Source of the DNA: Erythrobacter sp. EC-HK427
GTDB lineage: Bacteria > Pseudomonadota > Alphaproteobacteria > Sphingomonadales > Sphingomonadaceae
DNA length: 64,000 nt
NCBI RefSeq assembly: GCF_902498745.1
Contig: NZ_LR701479.1
Coordinates: 810,292-874,291, forward strand
Direction of reading: 5' to 3'
Shown piece by piece: positions 8,589 to 18,065 of the stretch. Within the stretch, counting starts at the first letter, position 1, and each line of letters opens with the position of its first letter. The notes under the pieces are model-generated. The model searched no databases. It worked only from the letters and a program-made list of their open reading frames with translations, and was not told the origin of the DNA. The translations under genes were made by a program, and so were the position numbers.

Positions 8589-10247
8589 ATGGCTGATGCA
8601 GTTCCCTCTGCTCCCCTCGCCAATCCGCAGGCGATCAGTGCACCCCTTGCCCCACAATGGTCTGCCATGGGGCCGAGAGTGGGCGCGTTGCTGGCGCAGC
8701 CCGGCATCCGCAAGGCTTTGCCAGCCATCGTCGCGGGCAGCGTGCTCGGCGCGGTCGGGCTGGGTTATCTGGCTTTCGCCGAAGGGCCGCAGCGCGTGCT
8801 CTATACCAGTCTCAGCGATGCCGAACGGGCCGAAGTAGTCGGCGCGCTGGAAACCGCTGCTATCACCTACAGCATCGATCCTGCGACCGGCGCGCTGAGC
8901 GTGGCGGAGGACGATCTGTACCGCGCGCGGATGCTGGTCGCGTCGGATACCGCGCTGGCCTCGCCTGACAATTCGATCGAAATCCTCGATTCCATGCCAC
9001 TCGGCACCAGCCGCACACTGGAAGGCGAGCGGCTGCGCACTGTGCGCGAGCGCGAGCTGGTGCGCACCATCGAAGAAATCAACGGCGTGGAAAGCGCCCG
9101 CGTCCACTTGGCCGCGCCCGAACGCTCGGTCTTCGTGCGGGAGAACAATCCGCCCAGCGCCTCGGTGATGCTGCGGCTGACGCGCGGGCGCTCGCTCTCG
9201 CCCGATCAGGTGCAGGCGATTGTGAACCTCGTCTCCGGCTCCGTCCCCGGTCTTTCGCCCGCCGATGTGCGCGTGGTCGACCAGCAGGGGCAGCTGCTGT
9301 CAGACACCAGCTCGGATGTCGGCGACGCGCTCGATTTGCAGCGCGAGCATGAGGAAAAGCTGCGCATCCAGATCGCGCAAGTGCTCACCCCGCTGATTGG
9401 CGAAGGCAATTTTTCGAGCGAGGTGCAGGTCGATGTCGATATGTCCGAAGTCACGCGCGCAGAGGAAAGCTATGACCGCGAAGGCGCGGTGCGCTCGATC
9501 AGCGAATCCGAAGCAACGCAGCGCGATGCGGCGGCTGCGGGCGGCGTTCCCGGCGCGCTGAGCAATACTCCGCCACCGCCCACCGGGCTGGAAGAAGGCC
9601 CGCCCGATGGCGAGGCTGCGCCGGCGGGCGAGGCGGGCGCAACCACCGGCCAGAGCAGTTCACAACGTATATACGAGCTGGGGCGCGAGGTTGCCGTCAC
9701 CAGTTCGCTTCCCGGCACCGTGCGGCGGCTCTCGGTCGGCATTGCGATCAGTTCCGAAGCCTTGGAAGCCATTGAACCTGCCACGGCAGACGATGTGCAG
9801 CAATTGGTCGCCGCCTCGGTTGGCGCCAATCTGGAGCGCGGCGATGTGGTGACGGTGATTACCGGCGGCTTCGATCCGGTGGAGGAGATCGCGGTTCCCT
9901 TTTACGAGGCACCATGGTTCGCGATGGCGCTGCGTTATGGCGCGGGTGCGCTGGTGCTGCTGCTGGCGCTGCTCTTCATCGTGCGCCCGATCACCCGCGC
10001 GCTGCCCGCTCCGGCGCAGCGGCAGGAGGACGCGCCCGGTGACGAGGATGAGAGCCTGACCGACGCCGAAACCGGCGAGCCGGTTGCCGGTGCCACCACG
10101 CTGCCGTCTGCCACCCTGGACGGCGCAAGCGAGGATGACGTGCAGGAGCAGGTGCGCCTCGCCCGCCAGTTCGCCGTCGAGCAACCCGAACGCGCGGTGA
10201 CCGCTTTGCGCCGGATGCTCGCTGCACCGGGCGGAGAGCGGGCATGA
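8589..10247 (+). CDS. fliF: flagellar MS-ring protein FliF
   Basis: FliF builds the inner-membrane MS ring. TM1 lies at about residues 44-63 and TM2 at about 445-466. Between them are the ring-building YscJ/FliF domains, including EEINGVESARVHLAAPERSV. A proline/acid-rich linker sits before TM2. The C-terminal cytoplasmic tail (about 470-552) ends with the FliG-binding helix region (QEQVRLARQFAVEQPERAV). Length 552 aa is standard. The fliG ATG overlaps the stop by 4 nt. Confidence 0.95.
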   Translation: MADAVPSAPLANPQAISAPLAPQWSAMGPRVGALLAQPGIRKALPAIVAGSVLGAVGLGYLAFAEGPQRVLYTSLSDAERAEVVGALETAAITYSIDPATGALSVAEDDLYRARMLVASDTALASPDNSIEILDSMPLGTSRTLEGERLRTVRERELVRTIEEINGVESARVHLAAPERSVFVRENNPPSASVMLRLTRGRSLSPDQVQAIVNLVSGSVPGLSPADVRVVDQQGQLLSDTSSDVGDALDLQREHEEKLRIQIAQVLTPLIGEGNFSSEVQVDVDMSEVTRAEESYDREGAVRSISESEATQRDAAAAGGVPGALSNTPPPPTGLEEGPPDGEAAPAGEAGATTGQSSSQRIYELGREVAVTSSLPGTVRRLSVGIAISSEALEAIEPATADDVQQLVAASVGANLERGDVVTVITGGFDPVEEIAVPFYEAPWFAMALRYGAGALVLLLALLFIVRPITRALPAPAQRQEDAPGDEDESLTDAETGEPVAGATTLPSATLDGASEDDVQEQVRLARQFAVEQPERAVTALRRMLAAPGGERA

Positions 10248-11251
10248 TCGGCGCGAGCGATAGCGTGTCGCCTGCCGAGCAGGCGGCGATCATCCTGATG
10301 CTGATGAATGACGAGGAAGCGGCCAGCCTGCTGGGCCAGCTTGATCCCGGCGAATTGCAATTGATCGGCCAGACCATGCTCGCCCTGCCCGATGTCGAGA
10401 GCCGCGTGATCACCGATGCGATTGGCGGATTCATCCGCGAAGCGCAGGGCACCTCGCTCGAAAGCCGTGACCGGCGCGGAAGCTATCGCAACCGCATGGT
10501 GCGTGCGCTGGGTGAAGTGAAGGCGGATTCGATCATGCAGAAAATCTGCCCCGAACAAACCGCCCCTTCGCTCGAACTGGCGCATTGGCTGGCCCCGCAA
10601 GTGCTCGCTTCGCTGGTGCAGGACGAACATCCGCAAGTGATCGCCGTGCTGCTGCTGGTGCTGGAAGCCGAGCAGGGCGCGGCGCTCCTTTCGCTGCTTC
10701 CGCCGGATATCCAGCCGGGCGTGGTCGAACGCATTGCGCGACTGCGGAAGGTTTCGACGCAGGCCTTTGCCATGCTCGATGAAATCCTCACCGCCAAGAT
10801 CAGCAAGCGTTTCGGCAGCGGTGCACTCGCCATGGGCGGTGCGCGCGATGCCGCCGATCTCATCAACCGCGCCGCTGGGCCGGTGGCCAAATCGGTGATC
10901 CCCGATATCGGCAAGCGCGATGCGGCGTTGGCGAAGGCGATCGAGGCCGAACTGTTCACTTTCGAAATGATCCTGGCGCTCAGCCCAATGGATATGGGCC
11001 GCCTGCTGCGCGAGGTCGAAAACGAAGTGCTGGTCGATGCGCTGAAAGGTCTGGAGGAGGACGAACGCACGCCGTTCTTCGCCGCCATGTCGAGCCGCGC
11101 GGCCGACGGGGTGAAGGACGAGATCGAGCTGCGCGGCAAGCTGAAGCGCGAGGATGTGCAGGCGGCGCAGAAGAGCATGGTCAATGTGCTGCGGCAATTG
11201 GCCGATGCAGGCGAAGTGAGCGTGGGTTCGGACGATGCCGAGTTCGTTTGA
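10244..11251 (+). CDS. fliG: flagellar motor switch protein FliG
   Basis: FliG is the rotor protein that couples stator force to the MS ring and binds FliM. The 335-aa sequence has the N-terminal FliF-binding domain (AEQAAIILMLMNDEEAASLL), the middle domain with EHPQVIAVLLLVLE, and the C-terminal torque domain (MDMGRLLREVENEVLVDALK). Start overlaps fliF; the fliH start lies 17 nt inside its 3' end. Confidence 0.95.
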   Translation: MIGASDSVSPAEQAAIILMLMNDEEAASLLGQLDPGELQLIGQTMLALPDVESRVITDAIGGFIREAQGTSLESRDRRGSYRNRMVRALGEVKADSIMQKICPEQTAPSLELAHWLAPQVLASLVQDEHPQVIAVLLLVLEAEQGAALLSLLPPDIQPGVVERIARLRKVSTQAFAMLDEILTAKISKRFGSGALAMGGARDAADLINRAAGPVAKSVIPDIGKRDAALAKAIEAELFTFEMILALSPMDMGRLLREVENEVLVDALKGLEEDERTPFFAAMSSRAADGVKDEIELRGKLKREDVQAAQKSMVNVLRQLADAGEVSVGSDDAEFV

Positions 11252-11888
11252 AGCCCTGTTTCCCGCCTTCGCGGATGAAACCGGACCCGCTGCCCCGTCG
11301 CCATCGGGCTTCGCCGCCGCGCCGTGGCAACAGCTTGCGGGCGAAACGCCAGCAGGCTTTGCGCCGCTTGACCGGTTTACCGCCGCCGGTGCCGATCCGG
11401 CGCAGCACGCCACTGCGGAACGCGCCCTCGACGCCGCTTTGAACCATGCGCGCGCAGAGGGCGAGGCTGCGGGCCGGGCGGCGGCGCTCGGCGAAATGGC
11501 GGCGCAGCAAGCCGAACGCGAAACGCTGGCACTCGCCGCGCTGCGCTTGCAGGACGAAGCGCGTCAGGCCTTCTCCGCCCGCCTCAACGAAGCGGTTGCC
11601 GCACTGTGCGAAACCGCCTTCGGCCCGCTCGCCAAAGACGCCAAGCGGCTGACCAAACGCTGCGATACCGTCGCCGCGATGATCGATGACGGATACCGCG
11701 ATGCCCGTTTCCGCCTGCATCCCGACGATCTGGCGCTGCTCGAAGGCAGCACGCTCGATCCCGCGCAATGCCGCGCGGATGCGGGCCTCGAACGCGGCAC
11801 CATCATTTGCGAAACGGCGGATGGCGAACTGCATGACGGGCCGGAAGAATGGCGCGCGCGCCTGCGCGAGGCATTGGGCCTGTGCTGA
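11235..11888 (+). CDS. fliH: flagellar assembly protein FliH (ATPase regulator)
   Basis: FliH is the negative regulator and tether of the FliI ATPase at the export gate. Identification rests on position (fliG-fliH-fliI), the 217-aa length, an Ala/Glu-rich coiled middle (about residues 60-125), and a C-terminal part with the FliH/YscL pattern (FRLHPDDLALLEGSTLDP). Sequence conservation is weak, as usual for this family. It overlaps fliG by 17 nt and fliI by 7 nt. Confidence 0.8.
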   Translation: MPSSFEALFPAFADETGPAAPSPSGFAAAPWQQLAGETPAGFAPLDRFTAAGADPAQHATAERALDAALNHARAEGEAAGRAAALGEMAAQQAERETLALAALRLQDEARQAFSARLNEAVAALCETAFGPLAKDAKRLTKRCDTVAAMIDDGYRDARFRLHPDDLALLEGSTLDPAQCRADAGLERGTIICETADGELHDGPEEWRARLREALGLC

Positions 11889-13240
11889 GCCAGCTCGCAA
11901 CCGAACTCGCCGCGCTTTCGCAAAGCCGCGCAGGCTTTGCCGGTATCGCCGCGCCGGTGCGGCTGGGGCGGATTGTCAGTTGTGACGGCCTACTGGTGGA
12001 GGCAACGGGTCTCGACGCGCCCATCGGCACCATCTGCCGCGCAGTGGGCAAAACCGGCGCGGATACGCCCGCCGCCGAAGTCATCGGCTTTCGCAGCGGC
12101 CACAGCCTGATGATGATGCTGGGCGATACGGTGCAATTGCAGCCCGGCACGCTGGTGCGGCCCGAAGGCCATCCCGGCATGGTGGCGGTGGGCGAAGCCT
12201 TTCTGGGGCGCGCGATAGACGGCGCGGGCCACGCCATCGATGGCGGCGGCGCGATCCGCAGCGGCACCTTCCGCCCGCTTGGCGGGAAGCGCGAAGCCGC
12301 GCTCGAACGCGGTTCGGTTGCCGAGCCTTTCGACACCGGCATTCGTGCGGTCAATGCCTGCCTCACCATGGGGCTGGGCCAGCGTATCGGGATTGTCGCC
12401 GGCTCGGGCGTGGGCAAATCCAAGCTCATCGATATGCTGATGCAGGGCAGCGATGCCGATATTCTGGTGATCGGCCTGATCGGCGAGCGGGGGCGCGAAG
12501 TTTCCGATTTCGTCGCGCGGCATTTGCACGATCCGGAGCGCCGCCAGCGCACCGCGATTGTCGCCGTGCCCGCCGATCATGCCGCCAATCTCCGCCTGCG
12601 CGGCGCGCAGCACGCCGTCGCACTTGCCGAGTATTTCCGCGCGCAAGGGAAGCGCGTGATGCTGGTGATCGACAGCTTGACCCGCGTCGCCCATGCGGCG
12701 CGCGAGATCGCCTTTGCGCTGGGCGATTGCGCGGCCCTGCGAGGCTATCCCGCCTCGGCCATGGGCGTCATCACCAAGCTGATCGAGCGGGCGGGCATTT
12801 CGTCAAGCAGCGGCGGCGCGATCACTGGCATTTATACCGTGCTGGCCGATGGCGACGATCACAACAATCCGGTGGTCGATACCGCGCGCGCCATTCTGGA
12901 CGGCCATATCGTGCTCTCGCGCGAGATTGCCCAGCGCGGACAGTTTCCCGCGATCGACATTCCCGCCTCGCTCTCGCGCGTGATGGACGATATCGCCGCG
13001 CCCGATCACCGCGCGTTCGCCCGCCAATTGCGCGCGCTGATTGCCGCGCATGATGCCAATCGCGATCTGCTGATAATGGGGGCCTACAGCCCCGGCAGCG
13101 ATGCGCAGCTTGACCGGGCGATTGCCATGCAGGGTGCGATCCGCGCTTTCCTGGCGCAGGATCTGCACGAAACGGTGAACATGGCAGAAAGCTGCGACGC
13201 GCTTGCCGTGCTGATGGCCGATGCAACCGCCGCAGCATAG
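11882..13240 (+). CDS. fliI: flagellum-specific ATP synthase FliI
   Basis: FliI is the F1-beta-like ATPase of the flagellar export apparatus. Walker A GSGVGKS is at about residue 174. The type III ATPase signature VIGLIGERGREV and the Walker B strand MLVIDSLTR (about residue 260) follow. I chose GTG 11882 (452 aa), whose product begins VLSQLATEL and which overlaps the fliH stop. An ATG at 11849 in the same frame would only add 11 residues inside fliH. FliJ begins 20 nt before its stop. Confidence 0.94.
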   Translation: MLSQLATELAALSQSRAGFAGIAAPVRLGRIVSCDGLLVEATGLDAPIGTICRAVGKTGADTPAAEVIGFRSGHSLMMMLGDTVQLQPGTLVRPEGHPGMVAVGEAFLGRAIDGAGHAIDGGGAIRSGTFRPLGGKREAALERGSVAEPFDTGIRAVNACLTMGLGQRIGIVAGSGVGKSKLIDMLMQGSDADILVIGLIGERGREVSDFVARHLHDPERRQRTAIVAVPADHAANLRLRGAQHAVALAEYFRAQGKRVMLVIDSLTRVAHAAREIAFALGDCAALRGYPASAMGVITKLIERAGISSSSGGAITGIYTVLADGDDHNNPVVDTARAILDGHIVLSREIAQRGQFPAIDIPASLSRVMDDIAAPDHRAFARQLRALIAAHDANRDLLIMGAYSPGSDAQLDRAIAMQGAIRAFLAQDLHETVNMAESCDALAVLMADATAAA

Positions 13241-13649
13241 GCTCCGCCTGCTCGCCCGACTGGCGCGGCTGCGCGAGGTCGAGGCGCACAAGGCTGCGCG
13301 GCATCTGGCGCAGACCGAGCTGACCCGCCAGCAATTGCAGGCCTTGCGCCAGCGTAGCGGAGATATCGCCGCGCTCTACCAACAGCGCCGCGATGCACAA
13401 ACGGGGGCCGATCTGCGGACGCAGAAGGCCTTTATCAGCGGGCTCAATCGCATTGCCGAGGAAACCGCAGGCCAGCACGCCAGCCTGCTGCCATTCCACC
13501 GGCAAGCGCAGCAGGCGCTTGGCGAAGCGCGCGCCAAGCATGAACGCGTCGCCGACAGGCTCGTCCAGCAGCAACTGCAAATTTCCGATGCGCAATTTGC
13601 TGCCGACGCGGCTCCCGCAGCGCGTTTGGCACGGAAATTGAAAAGCTGA
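13221..13649 (+). CDS. fliJ: flagellar export chaperone-like protein FliJ
   Basis: This 142-aa, Gln/Arg/Ala-rich protein is predicted to be almost entirely coiled coil (about residues 10-115), the fold of FliJ, the stalk that inserts in the FliI hexamer. Conservation is low, so the call relies on length, helical composition and location right after fliI, which it overlaps by 20 nt. The next gene, fliK, starts 31 nt downstream. Confidence 0.75.
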   Translation: MQPPQHRLRLLARLARLREVEAHKAARHLAQTELTRQQLQALRQRSGDIAALYQQRRDAQTGADLRTQKAFISGLNRIAEETAGQHASLLPFHRQAQQALGEARAKHERVADRLVQQQLQISDAQFAADAAPAARLARKLKS

Positions 13650-13680
13650 AGTCATGGTTAATTCGGATCGGACATAGACT

Positions 13681-14925
13681 GTGACGCCAGCACCCATTGC
13701 AACGCCGACGGCGGCCAAAGGCCTGTCCCCTGCCGCCGCCCCCGGCATTGCCCCTGCAGAGGATGCGGAGACGGGGAAACTGCCGGAAAATGGCGGATTT
13801 GCGCCACTTCTCGCGCTCCAGCCTCCGGTTGCCCCGCCAGTTATCGAAGCGATGACCACACCCGGCACAGCGCCGGCAGCGCCCGCAGGTGCGAGCGCCC
13901 CCGCGTCGCTCCCGGAACCTGCGCTCAACGCAACCGGCAAGCCTTTGCCGCCCGGCGGCAAGGAATTGCCGCTTGCCGTTTTGCCGGGAAGCTCCAAAAC
14001 CGTGGAGAGCGCGCCCACCAGTGACGCCGAACCGGCCAAGCCCGCGCCCGCACAATCTGGCGAGGCGCCGCCGAAGTCGCTGCCCGCTACCACGCCGTTG
14101 CCGGTGATCGTCGCGCTCGCGGCAGGCAACAAGGCCCAGCCCGCTGCGAAAACCGCAACCGAAGCGCCCGCTGCGCTTCCCTCAGTCGAAACCGAAGCGG
14201 AATTGGCCCCCGAAAAGCGCGCCGCTTTGCCGCTACCGGCTGCCCCCTCGACGCGCCGTGACACGGCGGAGCCACAGCCCGTACCTGCCGCCCTTGCCAA
14301 GCAGGATACGCAAACCGACACCGCCAAGCCCGCCCCTGCTTCGCCTGCGCAGCCCGCGCCTGCGCTCGCCAGCGCGGCACCGGCTACCGCATCCGAAGCG
14401 CCGCTGGCGAAGCCCGCCAGCCAGCCTACGCAGGTACAGGCACCGCATGATTTCGAAACGCTGGTGCAATCGCTCTCCGCCGCGCGCGAGGCAGCACAGC
14501 CCGGGCGCGCCGAGATGCAGCTGCTCCACCGCGAGTTCGGCCATGTGCAAATGCAGTTCGAGCTCGCCGGGCGCCAGCTCAAGGTTGCGCTGATGAATGG
14601 CGATGGCGATTTTGCCAGCGCAGTGCATTCGGCCCTGGGCGAACGCGCTGTCGAGCGCAGCGTCACCGCCGCCGATGCCAGCACGCAGACGCGCAGCGAT
14701 ACGCGCTCCGAAAGCCAGCAGCAGCACACTGCGAGCAACGCCTCCACGAACGGCCAGTCCGGCCCTTCCCCGCAGCGCCAGTCCACTGGCGAGAACGGCG
14801 CACAGCGAAGCAACGTGGCTGACAACGCGCACTCCAACACCGGCGACGCAGGCGAGGACGCGCCCGCATCGCGCCCCGCCGCAACCGCAACCGCAAACGC
14901 ACACCGCAACGGGCTGTACGCCTGA
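13681..14925 (+). CDS. fliK: flagellar hook-length control protein FliK
   Basis: FliK measures hook length and switches export specificity. The first 255 residues are an extended Ala/Pro/Glu-rich low-complexity ruler. The conserved Flg_hook C-terminal domain follows at about 265-330, with MQLLHREFGHVQMQFELAGR and LKVALMNGDGDFASAV. A Ser/Gln/Asn-rich tail ends the 414-aa protein. The start is GTG. Position between fliJ and fliL is canonical. Confidence 0.88.
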   Translation: MTPAPIATPTAAKGLSPAAAPGIAPAEDAETGKLPENGGFAPLLALQPPVAPPVIEAMTTPGTAPAAPAGASAPASLPEPALNATGKPLPPGGKELPLAVLPGSSKTVESAPTSDAEPAKPAPAQSGEAPPKSLPATTPLPVIVALAAGNKAQPAAKTATEAPAALPSVETEAELAPEKRAALPLPAAPSTRRDTAEPQPVPAALAKQDTQTDTAKPAPASPAQPAPALASAAPATASEAPLAKPASQPTQVQAPHDFETLVQSLSAAREAAQPGRAEMQLLHREFGHVQMQFELAGRQLKVALMNGDGDFASAVHSALGERAVERSVTAADASTQTRSDTRSESQQQHTASNASTNGQSGPSPQRQSTGENGAQRSNVADNAHSNTGDAGEDAPASRPAATATANAHRNGLYA

Positions 14926-14949
14926 CCCTGCGCTTTCAGGAGCTGAAAC

Positions 14950-15528
14950 GTGAGCAAGAAGAAACCCGCAGACACCGAAGATACGCCGAAGAAAGGCGGC
15001 AAGCTGAAACTCGTCATCCTCATGATCTTCGTCCTCGCGCTGGGCGCGGGCGGCGCTTACGGCGCGTTTGCGATGGGCCTGATCCATACCGGCGGCGAAA
15101 GCGAGCCGGATGTGCCGCGCCTGGTCGCCAAGGATGAAGAAGACCCCTTCGCGCCCGAAGGCGAAGCGAGCGAAACCGGCCCCGTCACCTATGGCGAAGG
15201 CGGCAATGAATATCGCGCCAGCTATTTCGAATTCGAAGAAGGCTTTACCTCCAACCTGAAGGATTCGCCCGGCCTGGTGCAGGTGACGCTGGCGGCGTCC
15301 ACCTATCATGACGGGCGGGTGATCCAGTGGCTCGAATTGCACGAGCTGGCGATCCGCTCGGCCATTCTGGTGGAGCTGGCCAATACGGTGGAAGACGATG
15401 TCTACACCGTCGAAGGCAAGGAACGCCTGCAGCAACGCCTCACCGCCGCTGTCAACCGCGTGCTGGAAGAGCATGAGGGTTTTGGCGGTGTCGAGACCAT
15501 CCACTTCCAGACTTTCCTCGTCCAGTGA
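14950..15528 (+). CDS. fliL: flagellar basal body-associated protein FliL
   Basis: FliL is an inner-membrane protein that surrounds the stator and raises torque. A Lys-rich cytoplasmic N-terminus precedes one TM (about residues 20-43), an acidic linker and a periplasmic stomatin-like domain (about 85-192, with FTSNLKDSPGLVQVTLAAST). Start is GTG with AGGAGC 10 nt upstream. The stop overlaps the fliM GTG start by 4 nt. At 192 aa it is slightly longer than average because of the linker. Confidence 0.9.
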   Translation: MSKKKPADTEDTPKKGGKLKLVILMIFVLALGAGGAYGAFAMGLIHTGGESEPDVPRLVAKDEEDPFAPEGEASETGPVTYGEGGNEYRASYFEFEEGFTSNLKDSPGLVQVTLAASTYHDGRVIQWLELHELAIRSAILVELANTVEDDVYTVEGKERLQQRLTAAVNRVLEEHEGFGGVETIHFQTFLVQ

Positions 15529-16442
15529 AGCAGGACGCTTTCCTTGTCGCGGAGCGCCCGCTCGCGTGCCATTCGGGCGCGCTGACCGGCGGTGCAACGC
15601 CCGATGCGCCCGATCCGGCGGCGGAGCTGGCGGAGGCGGCTGCACGGTTGCGGCTGGCGATTGCGGGAGAGATTGCGGCCTTGCTGGGCAGCACCGATCA
15701 TCAGGTGGCGCTATCCGCCGTCCAGACGATTTCGGCAGCCAGCCTGCACAAGAAGGTGGGCAAGGGGCACACCCATTGCCTGATCGGCGAAACCGGGCGG
15801 GGCCAATTCGTCGCTTCGATGCCGATGCTCCACGCCCTCGCGCTGACCGACCAGGCCTTTGGCGGCACAGGCGAGATCGACGGGCCGGCACCCGATACTC
15901 TGCCCGCCGCTGCCGCATTGACGCTGACCCGCCTCGCCGATGCGCTGGGCCGCGCCTTCACCGCGGTCTTCGCCTGCCAGCCGCAGGCGTTCACCCGGCG
16001 CGAGGATGTGCTGCGCAAGCTGGTTCCGGCGGGCGATGCGCAGCCGCTGCTAACGCTTTGTCTGACAGTCAGCGTTCCCGAAGGGGCAGACTGGGAATTG
16101 CTGCTGGCCTTGCGCGAAAGCGAGGCCGAAAGCCTGCTGCGCTTCGGCAAGGGCGGCGGGAACAAGGCGGTGGTGGCAGGCGACCGGCGGCATCCGGGCG
16201 CTGCGCCCTTTGCCGAAATCCCGCTCGAACTGCACGTGCCGCTGGCGGAAATTTCCATGCCCGTCTCACGCATCTCTACCTTGCAGCCGGGCGACCTCAT
16301 TCCGCTCCCGCGCCGTTCGCGCGCCACGCTCAAACTGGCGCATCGCAGCCTTGCCGAAGGCGAGATCGGCAGCGCCGATGGCGCGCTGGCTTTGCGGCTG
16401 ACCCAAATCAACTGGAACCGAAGGACTACCGATAATGGCTGA
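15525..16442 (+). CDS. fliM: flagellar motor switch protein FliM
   Basis: FliM is the middle C-ring component that binds FliG and FliN. The 305-aa product has a divergent N-terminal region and middle domain and a C-terminal SpoA-type domain (about residues 235-300, LQPGDLIPLPRRSRATLKL). The N-terminal CheY-P binding motif is not obvious, so response to CheY may differ from enterobacteria. GTG start overlaps fliL; the fliN start overlaps its stop by 8 nt. Confidence 0.85.
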   Translation: MKQDAFLVAERPLACHSGALTGGATPDAPDPAAELAEAAARLRLAIAGEIAALLGSTDHQVALSAVQTISAASLHKKVGKGHTHCLIGETGRGQFVASMPMLHALALTDQAFGGTGEIDGPAPDTLPAAAALTLTRLADALGRAFTAVFACQPQAFTRREDVLRKLVPAGDAQPLLTLCLTVSVPEGADWELLLALRESEAESLLRFGKGGGNKAVVAGDRRHPGAAPFAEIPLELHVPLAEISMPVSRISTLQPGDLIPLPRRSRATLKLAHRSLAEGEIGSADGALALRLTQINWNRRTTDNG

Positions 16443-16704
16443 CAATCTGCACGCGCTCGATCTCATCCGTGATGTCGAGGTCAAGGTGACGGTAGAACTG
16501 GGCCGCACCACCATGCAATTGCGTGATCTGTTGGCGATGGTGGAGGATTCCATCGTCCCGCTCGACCGGCAAGTGGATGAATTGCTGGATGTGATGGTCA
16601 ACGGCAAGCGCATCGCCAAGGGCGAAGTCGTGACCGAAGGCGGACGTTTCGCGCTGCGCATTGTCGCGCTCGAAGGCGAGCAGAAGCTGGCGAAGGCAGG
16701 CTGA
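16435..16704 (+). CDS. fliN: flagellar motor switch protein FliN
   Basis: FliN is the C-ring base protein. The 89 residues are essentially one SpoA domain, with LIRDVEVKVTVELGRTTMQL and the typical DVMVNGKRIAKGEVV strand pair. The N-terminal extension of longer FliN proteins is missing. It overlaps fliM by 8 nt and shares its last base with the start of fliO. Confidence 0.93.
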   Translation: MADNLHALDLIRDVEVKVTVELGRTTMQLRDLLAMVEDSIVPLDRQVDELLDVMVNGKRIAKGEVVTEGGRFALRIVALEGEQKLAKAG

Positions 16705-16991
16705 TGGTCTGGTACATTCTCAAGCTGTTGCTGCTGCTGCCGCTGCTGGCGGGCCTGATCTGGGGCAGCCTGTGGCTGGCGCGCAAAGTGCAAACGGGCG
16801 CGATGCCGCAAGGGCGCGCGCGCGCCGCACGGCTCGTTGAAACCACCATGATCGGGCCGGGAATGCGGCTGGCGGTGATCGAGTTTCGCGGGCGCGAAAT
16901 CCTCGTCGGTGCCAGCCGCAACGGGCTTGTGCGCCTGGCCGAGGCCGAAACGCCGCCGTCCGAGAAGTATCTGGAGGAGGTTGCGCCATGA
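16704..16991 (+). CDS. fliO: flagellar biosynthetic protein FliO
   Basis: FliO is a small membrane protein that helps FliP assemble into the export gate. The 95-aa product has one N-terminal TM (about residues 3-24, [16 protein letters not shown]) and a short cytoplasmic domain with the FliO pattern [21 protein letters not shown]. Weak conservation is normal; the place between fliN and fliP is decisive. The last codons overlap fliP (ATGA). Confidence 0.88.
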   Translation: MVWYILKLLLLLPLLAGLIWGSLWLARKVQTGAMPQGRARAARLVETTMIGPGMRLAVIEFRGREILVGASRNGLVRLAEAETPPSEKYLEEVAP

Positions 16992-17776
16992 TTCGTGGTG
17001 TGTCCGGAGCGCTGATCGCGCTCGCGCTGCTGTGCCTGCCGATGGCGGCAATGGCAGCCGGCGTGCAGCCTGCGATGCCCGAACTGCCCGCCAGCGGCAT
17101 TGGCGGCGCCTTGGAACGCGCGCTGGACGGCGCGAATGGCGAGGAAGCGCCGCTCAGCTTCTCGCTGCAAATCCTGCTGTTGATGAGCCTGCTCACCATC
17201 CTGCCCGCGCTGGTGCTGATGATGACGAGTTTTACCCGCATTATCATTGTCTTGGCGATCCTTCGGCAGGCCTTGGGTCTCCAACAATCGCCACCCAACC
17301 AGGTGCTGATCGGCCTCTCGCTGTTCCTTTCGCTGTTCATCATGGCCCCTACGCTGGAGCAGGTGAACACGCAGGCGATCGAACCCTATGCCGCAGGCAC
17401 GATGGAGGCCGATGTGGCGATCGAAGCTGCGGGGGACGCGTTTCACAGCTTCATGATCCGCCAGACCCGCACCACAGATCTGGCGATGTTCGCCGACATG
17501 GCGGGGCAGAGCGAATTTGCCGATCCGGCGGGCGTGCCCTTTTCAATCCTGTTGCCCGCTTTCGTCACCAGCGAGCTGAAGACCGCCTTCCAGATCGGTT
17601 TCATGCTGTTTCTGCCCTTTCTGGTGATCGATCTGGTGGTGGCGAGCGTGCTCATGTCGCTGGGCATGATGATGCTTTCCCCCACGATTATTTCGCTGCC
17701 TTTCAAGCTGTTGCTTTTCGTCCTGATCGACGGCTGGGCGCTGCTGATGGGCTCGCTCGCCATGAGTTTCGCGTGA
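16988..17776 (+). CDS. fliP: flagellar export gate protein FliP
   Basis: FliP forms the core of the flagellar export gate with FliQ and FliR. It has a cleavable-type N-terminal signal (first ~22 residues), a periplasmic loop, then four TMs including [20 protein letters not shown] and the conserved C-terminal [18 protein letters not shown]. Length is 262 aa (E. coli 245). It overlaps fliO by 4 nt; fliQ follows after 13 nt. Confidence 0.96.
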   Translation: MIRGVSGALIALALLCLPMAAMAAGVQPAMPELPASGIGGALERALDGANGEEAPLSFSLQILLLMSLLTILPALVLMMTSFTRIIIVLAILRQALGLQQSPPNQVLIGLSLFLSLFIMAPTLEQVNTQAIEPYAAGTMEADVAIEAAGDAFHSFMIRQTRTTDLAMFADMAGQSEFADPAGVPFSILLPAFVTSELKTAFQIGFMLFLPFLVIDLVVASVLMSLGMMMLSPTIISLPFKLLLFVLIDGWALLMGSLAMSFA

Positions 17777-17789
17777 GGAGACAGGGCTG

Positions 17790-18065
17790 ATGGACGATAG
17801 TGCTTCGCTGCTGGGCCTTGCCGACCGGATGCTGTGGACGACCGCTTTGGTCGCTGCGCCGCCTTTGCTGGCCGCGCTGGCCATCGGGCTGGTGGTCGGC
17901 GTGGTTCAAGCGGCAACTTCGGTCAACGAGCAGACCCTCACCTTCGTGCCCAAGCTGGCCGTGGTGGCGGTGGTGCTGGTGCTGATGGGATCGAGCATGA
18001 TGACCATCACAGGCGATTTTGCGGAGGAAATCTTCGCGCAGATTGCGGCGATGTCGCGGCTGTGA
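17790..18065 (+). CDS. fliQ: flagellar export gate protein FliQ
   Basis: FliQ is a two-TM gate protein. The 91 residues show two hydrophobic helices (about 18-40 and 53-75) around the family loop QAATSVNEQTLTFVPKLAVV. Length is typical (89-91 aa). A GAGGAGACAGGG ribosome-binding stretch precedes the ATG. The stop overlaps the GTG start of fliR. Confidence 0.95.
   Translation: MDDSASLLGLADRMLWTTALVAAPPLLAALAIGLVVGVVQAATSVNEQTLTFVPKLAVVAVVLVLMGSSMMTITGDFAEEIFAQIAAMSRL

Noticed and set aside
13681-14925. Ala/Pro-rich ORF as a surface or adhesin protein
   Set aside because: The conserved C-terminal hook-length domain and position between fliJ and fliL identify it as FliK.
12822-15023. 733-codon minus-strand open frame across fliI-fliJ-fliK
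   Set aside because: Crosses three real gene boundaries and mirrors the low-complexity FliK sequence; no coherent domain.
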